Shown here: positions 15,112-23,626 of the stretch, in pieces
Layout of the letters: each line of letters begins with the position of its first letter
Position numbering within the stretch: position 1 is the stretch's first letter
NCBI RefSeq assembly: GCF_015712165.1
Contig: NZ_JADPZX010000001.1
Span: 5,840,001 to 5,904,000, forward strand
Direction of reading: 5' to 3'
DNA from: Streptomyces spinoverrucosus
GTDB lineage: Bacteria; Actinomycetota; Actinomycetes; Streptomycetales; Streptomycetaceae
Length of the DNA stretch: 64,000 nucleotides
Made by a program: the position numbers and the translations under genes
The notes under the pieces: model-generated
Seen by the model: the letters and a program-made list of their open reading frames with translations, nothing else
Database searches by the model: none
Told to the model about the DNA's origin: nothing

Positions 15112-17606
15112 GGCCCTCCCAGGACGTCTCGCCCTCGGGCGCGCGGCGGGCCGTGCACGTGACTTCCGGGAGCCGCCTCGGAGCCGCCCATCCCAGGCAG
15201 GAGGGGCCGACGGACCTACGGCTCGTACCTCCCGCCCTGGCCGCCTGGGCGACGGCGGCGCTCGCGCTGGACGCCTCTCCCGGTTTGCTGACCGGTGTGG
15301 TCGTGGTCTGCCTGGTCGTGGGATGCGGGCTGCTGCTCGGTGCTGTTCGGGCGACAGCGGGTGCCGGGTCGCGTGCCGCGGTCGCCGCCGTGCTGCTCTG
15401 CGTCGCGGCCGCCGCCGCCTCGGCCGGGCTGCACGGGGCCGATCTGCGCCGGGGACCGGTGCCGGGGCTGGCGGAGCGGTTCGCCACGGTGACCGCCGAG
15501 GTGGAGGTCACCGCCGATCCCCGGCTCACGCGCCCACGGGTCACCGGGAACCATCTGGCGCCGGTGTCCGTGCTGGCGAAGGGCGAGGTGCGCAGCGTCG
15601 AGGAGACGTCCGGGGCGAGGGCCGTGACGCGGACGCCCGTGCTGGTGATCGTCGACGCGGGGGTGGCCGGGCGGCGGGAGTGGCTCGGGTTGCTGCCCTC
15701 CACCCGGGTCAGAGTGACCGGGCGGCTGGCGCCCGCCATGGTGGGCGGGGACCGGATCGCGGCCGTGCTGCGGGTGCGGGATCGGGCGGGGCCGGAGGTG
15801 GTGGGGGAGCCGTCGGGGCCACAGCGGTTCGCGGGACGGTTACGGGCCGGCCTGCGGGAGGCCACCGACGGGCTGCCGGCGGACGCGCGGGCACTGTTGC
15901 CGGGACTGGTCGTCGGCGACACCTCACGGATCACGCCGGAACTGGACGAGGCCTTCAAGGAGACCGACCTCGCCCATACGCTCGCCGTGTCCGGGAGCAA
16001 CCTCACGATCATCCTCGCCCTGCTGCTGGGACCGCCCGGCCTGGCGCAGCGCAGTGAGCGCCGTGGCCTGGCACCCCGGCTCGGCATCTCGTTGCGGACG
16101 ACGGCGGTGCTCGGCGGAGCGCTCACGCTGGCGTTCGTGATCGTGTGCAGACCGGACCCGAGCGTCCTGCGGGCCGCGGCCTGCGGAGCCGTCGCGCTGC
16201 TGGCCCTCGCGACCGGGCGCCGCAAGTCGCTGATTCCGGCGCTGGCGACGGCGGTGTTGCTGCTGGTGCTCTACGACCCGTGGCTGGCCCGCAGTTACGG
16301 CTTCCTGCTCTCGGTCCTGGCCACGGGCGCGCTGCTCACCGTCGCGCCCCGTTGGAGCAGCGCGTTGCGCAGACGCCGGGTGCCGCCGCGGCCGGCGGAG
16401 GCGCTGGCCGCGGCGGGGGCGGCGCAGGCGCTGTGTGCGCCGGTGGTGGCGGTGTTGTCGGCGCGGGTGAGTCTGGTGGCGGTGCCGTGCAATCTGCTCG
16501 TGGAGTTCGCGGTCGCGCCGGCCACCGTGCTGGGTTTCGCGGCGCTCGCGGTGGCGCCGGTGGCGATGCCGTTGGCCAAGGGGCTGGCGTGGTGCGCGAG
16601 TTGGCCGACCGGGTGGATCGCCCAGGTCGCCCGCACCGGGGCGGCGCTGCCCGGAGCCGGGGTGGACTGGCCGGGTGGCTGGGGCGGGGCGGCACTGCTC
16701 GCCCTCGTCACGGTGGCCGTCGTGATCGCCGGCCGGCGGCTGCTGGGGCACCCGTGGCTGTGCGGGGCCTGCGGGCTGCTGCTGGTGCTGGCGGTGGTGC
16801 AGCCGCCGCCGCTGGCCAGAGTCGTCACGGGCTGGCCGCCGCCGGGGTGGCGGCTGGCGATGTGCGACGTGGGACAGGGCGACGCCACCGTGCTCGCGGC
16901 GGGCGCGGGCGCCGGGGTCGTCGTGGACGCCGGACCCGACCCGAGGCTGGTCGACCGGTGCCTGAGCGACCTCGGCATCACCCGCGTCCCGCTGGTGGTC
17001 CTCACCCACTTCCACGCCGACCATGTGGCCGGGCTGCCCGGCGTACTGCGGGGGCGTGCGGTGGGGGCGATCGAGACGACCGGGTTCGAAGAACCGCAGG
17101 ACCAGGCGGAGTTCGTCCACAGAGAGGCGGCCGCCCGGGGGATTCCGGTCACGCGAGCCCTGGCCGGGGAGCAGCGGCGTACCGGGGACCTGTCCTGGCA
17201 GGTGCTGTGGCCACCGCCACGACCGGCGCCGGAGCCGGAGGGCCCGAACGACGCCAGCGTCGCGATGCTCGTACGGTCGGCGGGCCTGCGGATGCTGCTG
17301 CTCGGGGACCTCGAACCCCCGGCCCAGCAGGCGCTGTTGCGGACACCGGCGGCCGCGCTGGTGGGCGGCGTGGACGTGCTCAAGGTGGCCCACCACGGCT
17401 CCGCGTACCAAGATCCGGAGCTGATACGCCGGGCCGCGCCGCGACTGGCGCTGATCTCCTGCGGCGCGGACAACCCGTACGGGCATCCGGCTCCCAGTAC
17501 GGTCGCGGCGCTGCGGAACGGGGGCGCGAGAGTGCTGCGGACGGACGTGGACGGGGCGCTGGCTGTCGTCGGTGCGGGCGCGGGCTTGCGCGTGGCGCGA
17601 GACTGA
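15108..17606 (+). CDS. comEC: ComEC/Rec2-like DNA channel protein
   Basis: An 832-residue membrane protein with the three ComEC parts: an N-terminal DUF4131/OB-like region after two hydrophobic helices, a central Competence domain with many helices starting near residue 265 (ETDLAHTLAVSGSNL is the diagnostic segment), and a C-terminal metallo-beta-lactamase-like domain with THFHADH near residue 630 and HHGSAY later. The last domain may degrade one strand or be structural. It follows comEA in one operon. The frame is complete and shows no frameshift, so the gene appears functional. Confidence 0.92.
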   Translation: MRPSQDVSPSGARRAVHVTSGSRLGAAHPRQEGPTDLRLVPPALAAWATAALALDASPGLLTGVVVVCLVVGCGLLLGAVRATAGAGSRAAVAAVLLCVAAAAASAGLHGADLRRGPVPGLAERFATVTAEVEVTADPRLTRPRVTGNHLAPVSVLAKGEVRSVEETSGARAVTRTPVLVIVDAGVAGRREWLGLLPSTRVRVTGRLAPAMVGGDRIAAVLRVRDRAGPEVVGEPSGPQRFAGRLRAGLREATDGLPADARALLPGLVVGDTSRITPELDEAFKETDLAHTLAVSGSNLTIILALLLGPPGLAQRSERRGLAPRLGISLRTTAVLGGALTLAFVIVCRPDPSVLRAAACGAVALLALATGRRKSLIPALATAVLLLVLYDPWLARSYGFLLSVLATGALLTVAPRWSSALRRRRVPPRPAEALAAAGAAQALCAPVVAVLSARVSLVAVPCNLLVEFAVAPATVLGFAALAVAPVAMPLAKGLAWCASWPTGWIAQVARTGAALPGAGVDWPGGWGGAALLALVTVAVVIAGRRLLGHPWLCGACGLLLVLAVVQPPPLARVVTGWPPPGWRLAMCDVGQGDATVLAAGAGAGVVVDAGPDPRLVDRCLSDLGITRVPLVVLTHFHADHVAGLPGVLRGRAVGAIETTGFEEPQDQAEFVHREAAARGIPVTRALAGEQRRTGDLSWQVLWPPPRPAPEPEGPNDASVAMLVRSAGLRMLLLGDLEPPAQQALLRTPAAALVGGVDVLKVAHHGSAYQDPELIRRAAPRLALISCGADNPYGHPAPSTVAALRNGGARVLRTDVDGALAVVGAGAGLRVARD

Positions 17607-17610
17607 AGGC

Positions 17611-18450
17611 ATGAATGCCGCACAGGTTGACGCCTACCTCCGCCGCCTGGGAGTCCCGCACCCGGCGTGGCCCACCATCGACGTCCTGCGTGAACTGCAA
17701 CTGCACCATCTGCGGTCGATCCCCTTCGAGAACCTGTCGATCCACCTCGGCGAGGCGATCGTGCTGGAGGAGAAACGGCTGCTGGACAAGGTGGTGGGCG
17801 CGCGGCGCGGCGGGTTCTGCTACGAACTGAACGGGGCCTTCGGCGCGCTGCTCGTCGCGCTGGGATACGACGTCTCGCTGCTGGCGGCGCGGGTGTACGG
17901 GGAGGGCGGGCGGCCCGGGATCCCTTACGACCACATGGCGTTGCGGGTGCGGACGGTGGATGCGGGGGAGTGGCTCGCCGATGTCGGCTTCGGTGCCTTC
18001 AGCCACTTTCCGCTGGCCTTCGAGGAGCGGCGCGAACAGGTGGATCCCGGGGGCGTGTTCCGGATCGCCGAGGCGGGGCCGGACGCGGCGGGCATGCGGG
18101 GCGCGCCCGCGGCCGGGGCTCCCGACCTGGATGTGATCAGGGACGGCAGGCCCGCGTACCGGTTGGAGCAGAGGCCTCGGGTGCTCGCGGACTTCGTGAC
18201 CGGGGCCTGGTGGCACAGTACCTCGCCGGAGTCGCACTTCGGGCAGTCGCTGGTGTGCTCCCGGATCACGGAGGACGGCGGCCGGATCACGCTCAGCGGG
18301 CGACGACTGAAGACGACGGGCGCGGACGGGACGCGGGACGAGCGGGAGCTGGGCACGGACGAGGAGGTACTGGAGGTCTACCGGGAGCGGTTCGGGATCG
18401 AGCTGGACCGGGTGCCGGTGGTGCGGGGGGCTGGGGGTGGGAAGGACTGA
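17611..18450 (+). CDS. nat: Arylamine N-acetyltransferase
   Basis: A 279-residue NAT enzyme that moves acetyl groups from acetyl-CoA to arylamines, hydrazines or arylhydroxylamines. The catalytic triad is visible: Cys in RRGGFCYELN, His in YDHMAL and Asp in WLADVGFG. SIPFENLSIHLG is another family hallmark. Start: the ATG at 17611, 4 nt after the comEC stop, gives the normal NAT N-terminus; GAAGG lies almost against it, so translation may be coupled to comEC. Its TGA stop is the first copy of the repeat motif filling the following 450 bases. Confidence 0.93.
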   Translation: MNAAQVDAYLRRLGVPHPAWPTIDVLRELQLHHLRSIPFENLSIHLGEAIVLEEKRLLDKVVGARRGGFCYELNGAFGALLVALGYDVSLLAARVYGEGGRPGIPYDHMALRVRTVDAGEWLADVGFGAFSHFPLAFEERREQVDPGGVFRIAEAGPDAAGMRGAPAAGAPDLDVIRDGRPAYRLEQRPRVLADFVTGAWWHSTSPESHFGQSLVCSRITEDGGRITLSGRRLKTTGADGTRDERELGTDEEVLEVYRERFGIELDRVPVVRGAGGGKD

Positions 18451-18890
18451 CCTGCCGGGTTCGCGGGGTGGGGTGGACTGACCTGCCGGGTTCGCGGGCT
18501 GGGGTGGGGTGACTTGCTGGGTTCGGGAGCTGGGTGGACCTGCCCCCGGCGGGCTGGGTGGACTGACCTGCCGGGATCGCTGGGTGGGGTGGACTGACCC
18601 GCTTCCGCGGACGGGGTGGGCTGACCTGCCGGGGGCGCGGGCGGCTGACCTGCTGGGTTCGCGGGGTGGGGTGGACTGACCCGCTTCCGCGGACGGGGTG
18701 GGCTGACCTGCCGGGGGCGCGGGCGGCTGACCTGCTGGGTTCGCGGGGTGGGGTGGACTGACCCGCTTCCGCGGACGGGGTGGGCTGACCTGCCGGGCGC
18801 GCGGGCGGCTGACCTGCTGGGTTCGCGGGGTGGGTGGACTGACCTGCTATCGCGAGCTGGAGCTGGGTGGGCTGACCTGCTGGTTCGTGG
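18447..18890 (+). repeat. Nested minisatellite array, period 82 bp
   Basis: Units starting CTGACCTGC or CTGACCCGC recur every 24, 27 or 31 bases, with spacers such as GGGTTCGCGGGG. In the middle the 27+24+31 combination forms an 82-bp higher-order unit repeated almost exactly, with GGACTGACCC at 18591, 18673 and 18755. The array starts at the stop codon of the NAT gene and ends about 20 bases before the next gene. It has no convincing gene of its own, although one frame stays open and would read WTDL/WADL-type peptide repeats. Strand-slippage expansion is the simplest origin. Confidence 0.85.
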
Positions 18891-18909
18891 GCTGGGGCGG
18901 TGGCGGAAA

Positions 18910-19164
18910 ATGGCTGCCGTGAGTGATGTGAGACATGTGCTGGTGCTGCCCGACCGCGATGCCGCTCAGGAGGTGGCGGAGGCGCTGGGGGAGCGGTTCG
19001 GGCTGCGGGAGGAGCCGCGGCTGGTGCGGGACGCGCTGGCCGGTGAGGACGACGCCGAGGACGCGCAGTGGCTGGTCGTGCTGCGGGACGAGGACGGACG
19101 GCTGGACGCGGGGGAGCTGGACGAGTTCGTGGCGGAGTGGGAGGGGTGGCGGGAGGATCCGTAG
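18910..19164 (+). CDS. Small acidic conserved protein, function unknown
   Basis: An 84-residue protein, MAAVSDVRHVLVLPDRDAAQEVAEAL..., strongly acidic, with alternating strand and helix character and no Cys or signal peptide. Start at ATG 18910 or GTG 18919; the latter gives VSDVRHVLVLP and neither has a strong ribosome site. The open frame extends back into the repeat array, but the composition changes at 18910 and only the downstream part looks like a normal protein. I do not recognise a family. holA begins 80 bases later in the same direction. Confidence 0.65.
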   Translation: MAAVSDVRHVLVLPDRDAAQEVAEALGERFGLREEPRLVRDALAGEDDAEDAQWLVVLRDEDGRLDAGELDEFVAEWEGWREDP

Positions 19165-19244
19165 GCCCGACGTGTCCCCTGCCTTTGACGGGGGCCGGAG
19201 ACTGACGGGCGGCGTTGTCAGTGGCGCGTGGGATGCTGTCCGGG

Positions 19245-20234
19245 ATGGCCAGGAAGACTGCTCAAGACGACCCTCTCGCCCCGGTGACGCTCGCCGTGGG
19301 CCAGGAGGACCTCCTGCTCGACCGTGCCGTCCAGGAGGTGGTGGCCGCCGCCAGGGCCGCCGACGCCGACACGGACGTGCGTGACATGACGCCGGACCAG
19401 CTGCAGCCGGGCACGCTCGCGGAGTTGACCAGCCCGTCGCTGTTCGCGGAGCGCAAGGTCGTGGTCGTCCGCAATGCGCAGGATCTGTCGGCCGACACGA
19501 TCAAGGACGTGAAGGCGTATCTGGGGGCGCCCGCCGAGGAGATCACGCTCGTGCTGCTGCACGCGGGCGGTGCCAAGGGCAAGGGGCTGCTGGACGCCGC
19601 GCGCAAGGCGGGGGCGCGCGAGGTGGCGTGCCCGAAGATGACCAAGCCGGCGGACCGGCTGGCGTTCGTCCGGGGGGAGTTCCGCACGCTGGGGCGGTCC
19701 GCCACACCGGAGGCCTGCCAGGCGCTCTGCGACGCCATCGGCAGCGATCTGCGGGAGCTGGCGTCCGCCGTGTCCCAGCTGTGCGCGGACGTCGAGAGCA
19801 CCATCGACGAGGCGGTCGTCGGGCGGTACTACACCGGGCGGGCCGAGGCGTCGAGCTTCACGGTCGCCGACCGGGCGGTCGAGGGGCGGGCGGCGGAGGC
19901 GCTGGAGGCACTGCGGTGGTCGCTGGCGACCGGGGTGGCGCCGGTGCTGATCACCAGTGCGTTGGCGCAGGGGGTGCGGGCGATCGGGAAGCTGTCCGCC
20001 GCGCGGGGTGGGCGTCCGGCTGATCTGGCGCGGGAGCTGGGCATGCCGCCGTGGAAGATCGACCGGGTGCGGCAGCAGATGCGGGGGTGGACGCCGGAGG
20101 GGGTGGCGGTGGCGCTGCGGGCGGTCGCCGAGGCCGACGCCGGGGTGAAGGGCGGAGGGGACGACCCGGAGTACGCCCTGGAGAAGGCGGTCGTGACCAT
20201 CGCACGGGCGGCTCGGTCGCGGGGGCGCGGATAG
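19245..20234 (+). CDS. holA: DNA polymerase III subunit delta
   Basis: A 329-residue clamp-loader subunit that opens the beta sliding clamp. Typical features are an N-terminal LAVGQEDLLLDRAVQEVV, the LTSPSLFAERKVVVVRNAQDL segment, which is the clamp-contacting delta motif region, and a C-terminal helical collar (ALEALRWSLATGVAPVLI ... LARELGMPPWKIDRVRQQ). Walker motifs are absent, as expected for delta. Start: the ATG at 19245 gives MARKTAQDD; an in-frame GTG at 19215 would add ten residues of low-likelihood sequence. holA and rpsT are neighbours in many bacteria. Confidence 0.93.
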   Translation: MARKTAQDDPLAPVTLAVGQEDLLLDRAVQEVVAAARAADADTDVRDMTPDQLQPGTLAELTSPSLFAERKVVVVRNAQDLSADTIKDVKAYLGAPAEEITLVLLHAGGAKGKGLLDAARKAGAREVACPKMTKPADRLAFVRGEFRTLGRSATPEACQALCDAIGSDLRELASAVSQLCADVESTIDEAVVGRYYTGRAEASSFTVADRAVEGRAAEALEALRWSLATGVAPVLITSALAQGVRAIGKLSAARGGRPADLARELGMPPWKIDRVRQQMRGWTPEGVAVALRAVAEADAGVKGGGDDPEYALEKAVVTIARAARSRGRG

Positions 20235-20357
20235 CGGAGGTCGGCCCGGACGGGCTGCGGGCACTCTCCCCGCGTCGAGGTGTGCCCGTGACCTCCCGAG
20301 AGGAGAATCGTCGGTATCAGCCCAGATCGCCCGCATCACGAAAGGTGGCGATTCGGC

Positions 20358-20753
20358 ATGGCTGAACATCCGCACGCGGCTCTCGTCCGCAAGGGCTACG
20401 CGGCCTTCGCGCGGGGTGACATGGATGCCCTGCGAGGGCTGATGACGTCGGACTGCGCGCATCACGTGCCCGGTAGTCATCCGCTCGCGGGGGACTTCAA
20501 GGGACAGGACGCGATCATCGACATGTACCGGCGGCTCCACGAGGAGACCGGTGGGACCCTGCAGGTCGCGCTGGGCAGCGTCCTGGTCGACGGTCGGGGG
20601 CACGCGGTCGCCGTGCACCGGCTCAGGGCCGAGCGGCAGGGCAGGCGCATCGACGACAAGGGCTGCATCGTCTTCCGGATCGTCGGCGAGAAGATCTCCG
20701 ACCTCGACGAGTGCGTCGAGGACATCGACCGGGCCAACGAGTTCTGGTCGTGA
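20358..20753 (+). CDS. SnoaL-like/NTF2-fold protein
   Basis: A 131-residue single-domain protein. The order of features, an N-terminal helix (HAALVRKGYAAFARGDMDALRGLM), HHVPGSHPLAGDFKGQDAI, then strands with VDGRGHAVAVHRLRAERQG, matches the ketosteroid-isomerase-like NTF2 fold (nuclear transport factor 2/SnoaL families). These can be isomerases, cyclases, hydrolases or ligand binders. AAAGGTGG lies about 10 nt before the ATG. The last 25 bases, including the TGA, are duplicated immediately downstream (20756-20780), an apparent slippage event that leaves the protein unchanged. Confidence 0.8.
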   Translation: MAEHPHAALVRKGYAAFARGDMDALRGLMTSDCAHHVPGSHPLAGDFKGQDAIIDMYRRLHEETGGTLQVALGSVLVDGRGHAVAVHRLRAERQGRRIDDKGCIVFRIVGEKISDLDECVEDIDRANEFWS

Positions 20754-20780
20754 CGCCGGGCCAACGAGTTCTGGTCGTGA
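20729..20780 (+). repeat. 25-bp tandem duplication across a stop codon
   Basis: The same 25 bases (CCGGGCCAACGAG...GGTCGTGA) occur at 20729-20753 and 20756-20780, offset by 27. The first copy ends the NTF2-like gene; the second is non-coding. Confidence 0.9.
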
Positions 20781-20955
20781 GGAGTGAGCGGCATGCCGAA
20801 GGCCCCGGCGCCCGCCCTGGGGAAGAGCGGGGCGCCGGAGCCTCGGTTCAAGCTGTTGGATCCGCACCCGCGTGGCGAACGCAGGCCGCGTGCGAATCCG
20901 GGGTGCCGGTCGGGAGCGGATGAGAGAGGGCCCGCTCTGGGTCCTTCCGGCGGCT

Positions 20956-20975
20956 GGATCCGGTGAGCCGGATCC
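20956..20975 (-). terminator. Hairpin between the NTF2-like gene and rpsT
   Basis: GGATCCGG-TGAG-CCGGATCC, a perfect 8-bp stem without a T-tract, 20 bases beyond the rpsT stop. It could serve both convergent genes. Confidence 0.45.
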
Positions 20976-20995
20976 GCTCAGACCAGATAAGGGGT

Positions 20996-21262
20996 TCAGC
21001 CCTTGAGGGACGTGACCTTCGCAGCCAGCGCCGACTTCTTGTTGGCGGCCTGGTTCTTGTGGATGACGCCCTTGGAGACGGCCTTGTCGAGCTGACGCGC
21101 GGCAGCGCGCTGGTACTCGGTGGCCTTCTCGACGTCACCCGCGGCAGCGGCCTCGCGGGCCTTGCGGATCGCGGTCTTCAGGGAGGACTTGACGGCCTTG
21201 TTGCGCAGCCGAGCCTTCTCGTTGGTCTTGATCCGCTTGATCTGGGACTTGATGTTCGCCAC
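20996..21262 (-). CDS. rpsT: 30S ribosomal protein S20
   Basis: An 88-residue basic helical protein with the invariant S20 beginning [21 protein letters not shown] and ending AAKVTSLKG. It binds 16S rRNA in the body of the 30S subunit. The start is GTG with AAAGG about 7 nt upstream. It is transcribed against holA and lepA from its own promoter at 21373-21402. Identification is certain. Confidence 0.97.
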   Translation of the reverse strand: MANIKSQIKRIKTNEKARLRNKAVKSSLKTAIRKAREAAAAGDVEKATEYQRAAARQLDKAVSKGVIHKNQAANKKSALAAKVTSLKG

Positions 21263-21372
21263 GAATGAGCCTTTTCAGGTTCAGGCACGGGACCAGAGGG
21301 ACTCCGGGACCCGTACCAGGTGATTTCTTGAAGGCGCGCCTCGCGCTGAGAGGGCATGAGACGCAGCGACCC

Positions 21373-21402
21373 AGGCTACCAGCGGCGCTCCAGGTGGCCC
21401 AA
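21373..21402 (-). promoter_or_regulatory. Candidate rpsT promoter
   Basis: Read on the minus strand, TTGGGC (21402-21397), an 18-bp spacer and TAGCCT (21378-21373), giving a 5' untranslated region of about 100 nt, in which autoregulation by S20 could act. Confidence 0.45.
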
Positions 21403-21491
21403 ACCGGTCCCCGGTCGCCGCCCGTGGGACCATGGAGGCTACGTGACGATCCGACCCGAGGCATAAGGCGCCTCAAGAGACAGGACCCTGC

Positions 21492-23360
21492 GTGCCCGCG
21501 ACCCCTAACCATGTGCCCGAGCCGAGCCGTACCGCCCCGGCTCTGATCCGCAATTTCTGCATCATCGCGCACATCGACCACGGCAAGTCCACGCTCGCCG
21601 ACCGGATGCTCCAGCTGACCGGTGTGGTCGAGCAGCGGCAGATGCGTGCTCAGTACCTCGACCGGATGGACATCGAGCGCGAGCGTGGCATCACGATCAA
21701 GTCCCAGGCCGTGCGCCTGCCCTGGGCTCCCACCCATGACCCGGGCAACACGCACATCCTCAACATGATCGACACCCCGGGGCACGTCGACTTCACCTAC
21801 GAGGTCTCGCGGTCGCTCGCCGCCTGCGAGGGGACCATCCTCCTCGTCGACGCCGCCCAGGGCATCGAGGCCCAGACCCTCGCCAACCTGTACCTGGCGA
21901 TGGAGAACGACCTCACCATCATCCCGGTGCTCAACAAGATCGACCTGCCGGCCGCGCAGCCGGAGAAGTTCGCCGAGGAGCTGGCGAACCTCGTCGGGTG
22001 CGAGCCGGACGACGTGCTCAAGGTGTCCGCGAAGACGGGGCTCGGGGTGGAGGCCCTGCTCGACAAGGTGGTCGCCGAGATCCCGGCGCCGGTCGGCGTC
22101 GCCGACGCCCCCGCGCGCGCCATGATCTTCGACTCCGTCTACGACTCCTACCGCGGTGTCGTGACGTATGTCCGAGTCGTGGACGGCCAGCTCAACAAGC
22201 GTGAGCGGATCCGGATGATGTCGACCGGTGCCACGCACGAGCTGCTGGAGATCGGCACCAACTCGCCGGAGATGCTGCCCGCCGACGGGCTCGGCGTCGG
22301 TGAGGTGGGCTACCTCATCACCGGTGTGAAGGACGTCCGGCAGTCCAAGGTGGGTGACACCATCACCCAGCAGCACAAGGGGGCCACGGAGGCGCTCGGC
22401 GGCTACAAGGACCCCAAGCCCATGGTCTTCTCCGGGCTGTATCCGCTGGACGGCTCCGACTACCCCGAGCTGCGCGAGGCCCTCGACAAGCTCCAGCTCA
22501 ACGACGCGGCGCTGGTCTACGAGCCGGAGACCTCCGCCGCCCTCGGCTTCGGCTTCCGCGTCGGCTTCCTCGGCCTGCTCCACCTCGACGTGGTCCGTGA
22601 GCGACTGGAGCGCGAGTTCGGCCTCGACCTGATCGCCACCGCCCCCAACGTGGTCTACCGCGTAATCATGGAGGACGGCATGGAGCACACGGTCACCAAC
22701 CCGAGCGAGTTCCCCGAGGGCAAGCTCGCGGAGGTCTACGAGCCGGTGGTCCGGGCGACGATCCTCGCCCCCACCGAGTTCATCGGCGCGATCATGGAGC
22801 TGTGCCAGACCCGGCGCGGCACCCTGCTCGGCATGGACTACCTCTCCGAGGACCGCGTCGAGATCCGCTACACGCTGCCGCTGGCCGAGATCGTCTTCGA
22901 CTTCTTCGACCAGCTGAAGTCGAAGACGCGCGGCTACGCCTCGCTCGACTACGAGCCCACCGGCGAGCAGTCCAGCTCCCTGGTCAAGGTCGACATCCTG
23001 CTGCACGGCGACAAGGTGGACGCCTTCTCGGCGATCACGCACAAGGACCAGGCGTACGCCTACGGCGTGCGGCTCGTCGCCAAGCTCAAGGAGCTGATCC
23101 CGCGGCAGAACTTCGAGGTGCCGGTGCAGGCCGCCATCGGCTCCCGGGTGATCGCCCGCGAGACCATCCGCGCCATCCGCAAGGACGTCCTCGCCAAGTG
23201 CTACGGCGGTGACATCTCCCGTAAGCGCAAGCTGCTGGAGAAGCAGAAGGAAGGCAAGAAGCGGATGAAGATGGTGGGTTCCGTGGAGGTTCCGCAGGAG
23301 GCCTTCATCGCCGTGCTGTCCAGCGATGACAGCGCGGGGCCGAGCAAGGGCAAGAAGTAA
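21492..23360 (+). CDS. lepA: Elongation factor 4 (LepA) GTPase
   Basis: A 622-residue translational GTPase thought to help 30S assembly or back-translocation. Motifs in order: G1 AHIDHGKST, switch I with [12 protein letters not shown]3 DTPGHVDF, G4 NKIDLP, and the LepA-specific C-terminal domain with [23 protein letters not shown]. Starts with GTG (VPATPNHVP). A very stable hairpin follows at 23400. Divergent from rpsT across 229 bases. Confidence 0.97.
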   Translation: MPATPNHVPEPSRTAPALIRNFCIIAHIDHGKSTLADRMLQLTGVVEQRQMRAQYLDRMDIERERGITIKSQAVRLPWAPTHDPGNTHILNMIDTPGHVDFTYEVSRSLAACEGTILLVDAAQGIEAQTLANLYLAMENDLTIIPVLNKIDLPAAQPEKFAEELANLVGCEPDDVLKVSAKTGLGVEALLDKVVAEIPAPVGVADAPARAMIFDSVYDSYRGVVTYVRVVDGQLNKRERIRMMSTGATHELLEIGTNSPEMLPADGLGVGEVGYLITGVKDVRQSKVGDTITQQHKGATEALGGYKDPKPMVFSGLYPLDGSDYPELREALDKLQLNDAALVYEPETSAALGFGFRVGFLGLLHLDVVRERLEREFGLDLIATAPNVVYRVIMEDGMEHTVTNPSEFPEGKLAEVYEPVVRATILAPTEFIGAIMELCQTRRGTLLGMDYLSEDRVEIRYTLPLAEIVFDFFDQLKSKTRGYASLDYEPTGEQSSSLVKVDILLHGDKVDAFSAITHKDQAYAYGVRLVAKLKELIPRQNFEVPVQAAIGSRVIARETIRAIRKDVLAKCYGGDISRKRKLLEKQKEGKKRMKMVGSVEVPQEAFIAVLSSDDSAGPSKGKK

Positions 23361-23399
23361 CCGCGGGTTACGAGGAGTTACCTCGCAAATCGTGCGCAA

Positions 23400-23432
23400 C
23401 AGGGGCCCGCCGTCCAGGACGGCGGGCCCCTG
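23400..23432 (+). terminator. Stem-loop after lepA
   Basis: Perfectly complementary arms CAGGGGCCCGCCGT and ACGGCGGGCCCCTG around CCAGG, followed only by TTGC. Very strong stem with a weak T-tract, as is usual in Streptomyces. Confidence 0.7.
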
Positions 23433-23528
23433 TTGCATGTGTGCGGCCGTTCTTCTGGAGGAAGTGACAAAGTCCGAAGGCTTACGTAGTGGCCGGTCGG
23501 CCTCTACCCTGATCCCTGCTCGATAGTT

Positions 23529-23538
23529 ACTCGCGAGT
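23529..23538. promoter_or_regulatory. Palindrome upstream of the acyl-CoA ligase gene
   Basis: ACTCGCGAGT lies in the context GTTACTCGCGAGTTAAAC, and a related CGCGAGTGAAA follows 20 bases on. Sites of the form TTACTnnnnAGTAA bind TetR-type regulators of fatty-acid genes in actinobacteria; the fit here has one extra T, so this is a candidate only. Confidence 0.4.
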
Positions 23539-23626
23539 TAAACAACGGCACGCGAGTGAAAACTGCCGCACTGAAGGCGCTAGACGCCCTGAGCCAGCCG
23601 CACCGTCGCGGGCCCCGGAGGATGTC

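Noticed and set aside
18748..18909. N-terminal extension of the 84-residue protein through the repeat array
   Set aside because: The translated part is repeat-derived (WTDL/WADL type) and lacks a start signal; the conserved-looking part begins at 18910.
20793..20966. 57-codon plus-strand frame starting MPKAPAPALGKSG
   Set aside because: Pro/Gly/Arg-rich, contains the rpsT-side hairpin and lies between convergent genes; GAGTGAG precedes it but coding bias is weak.
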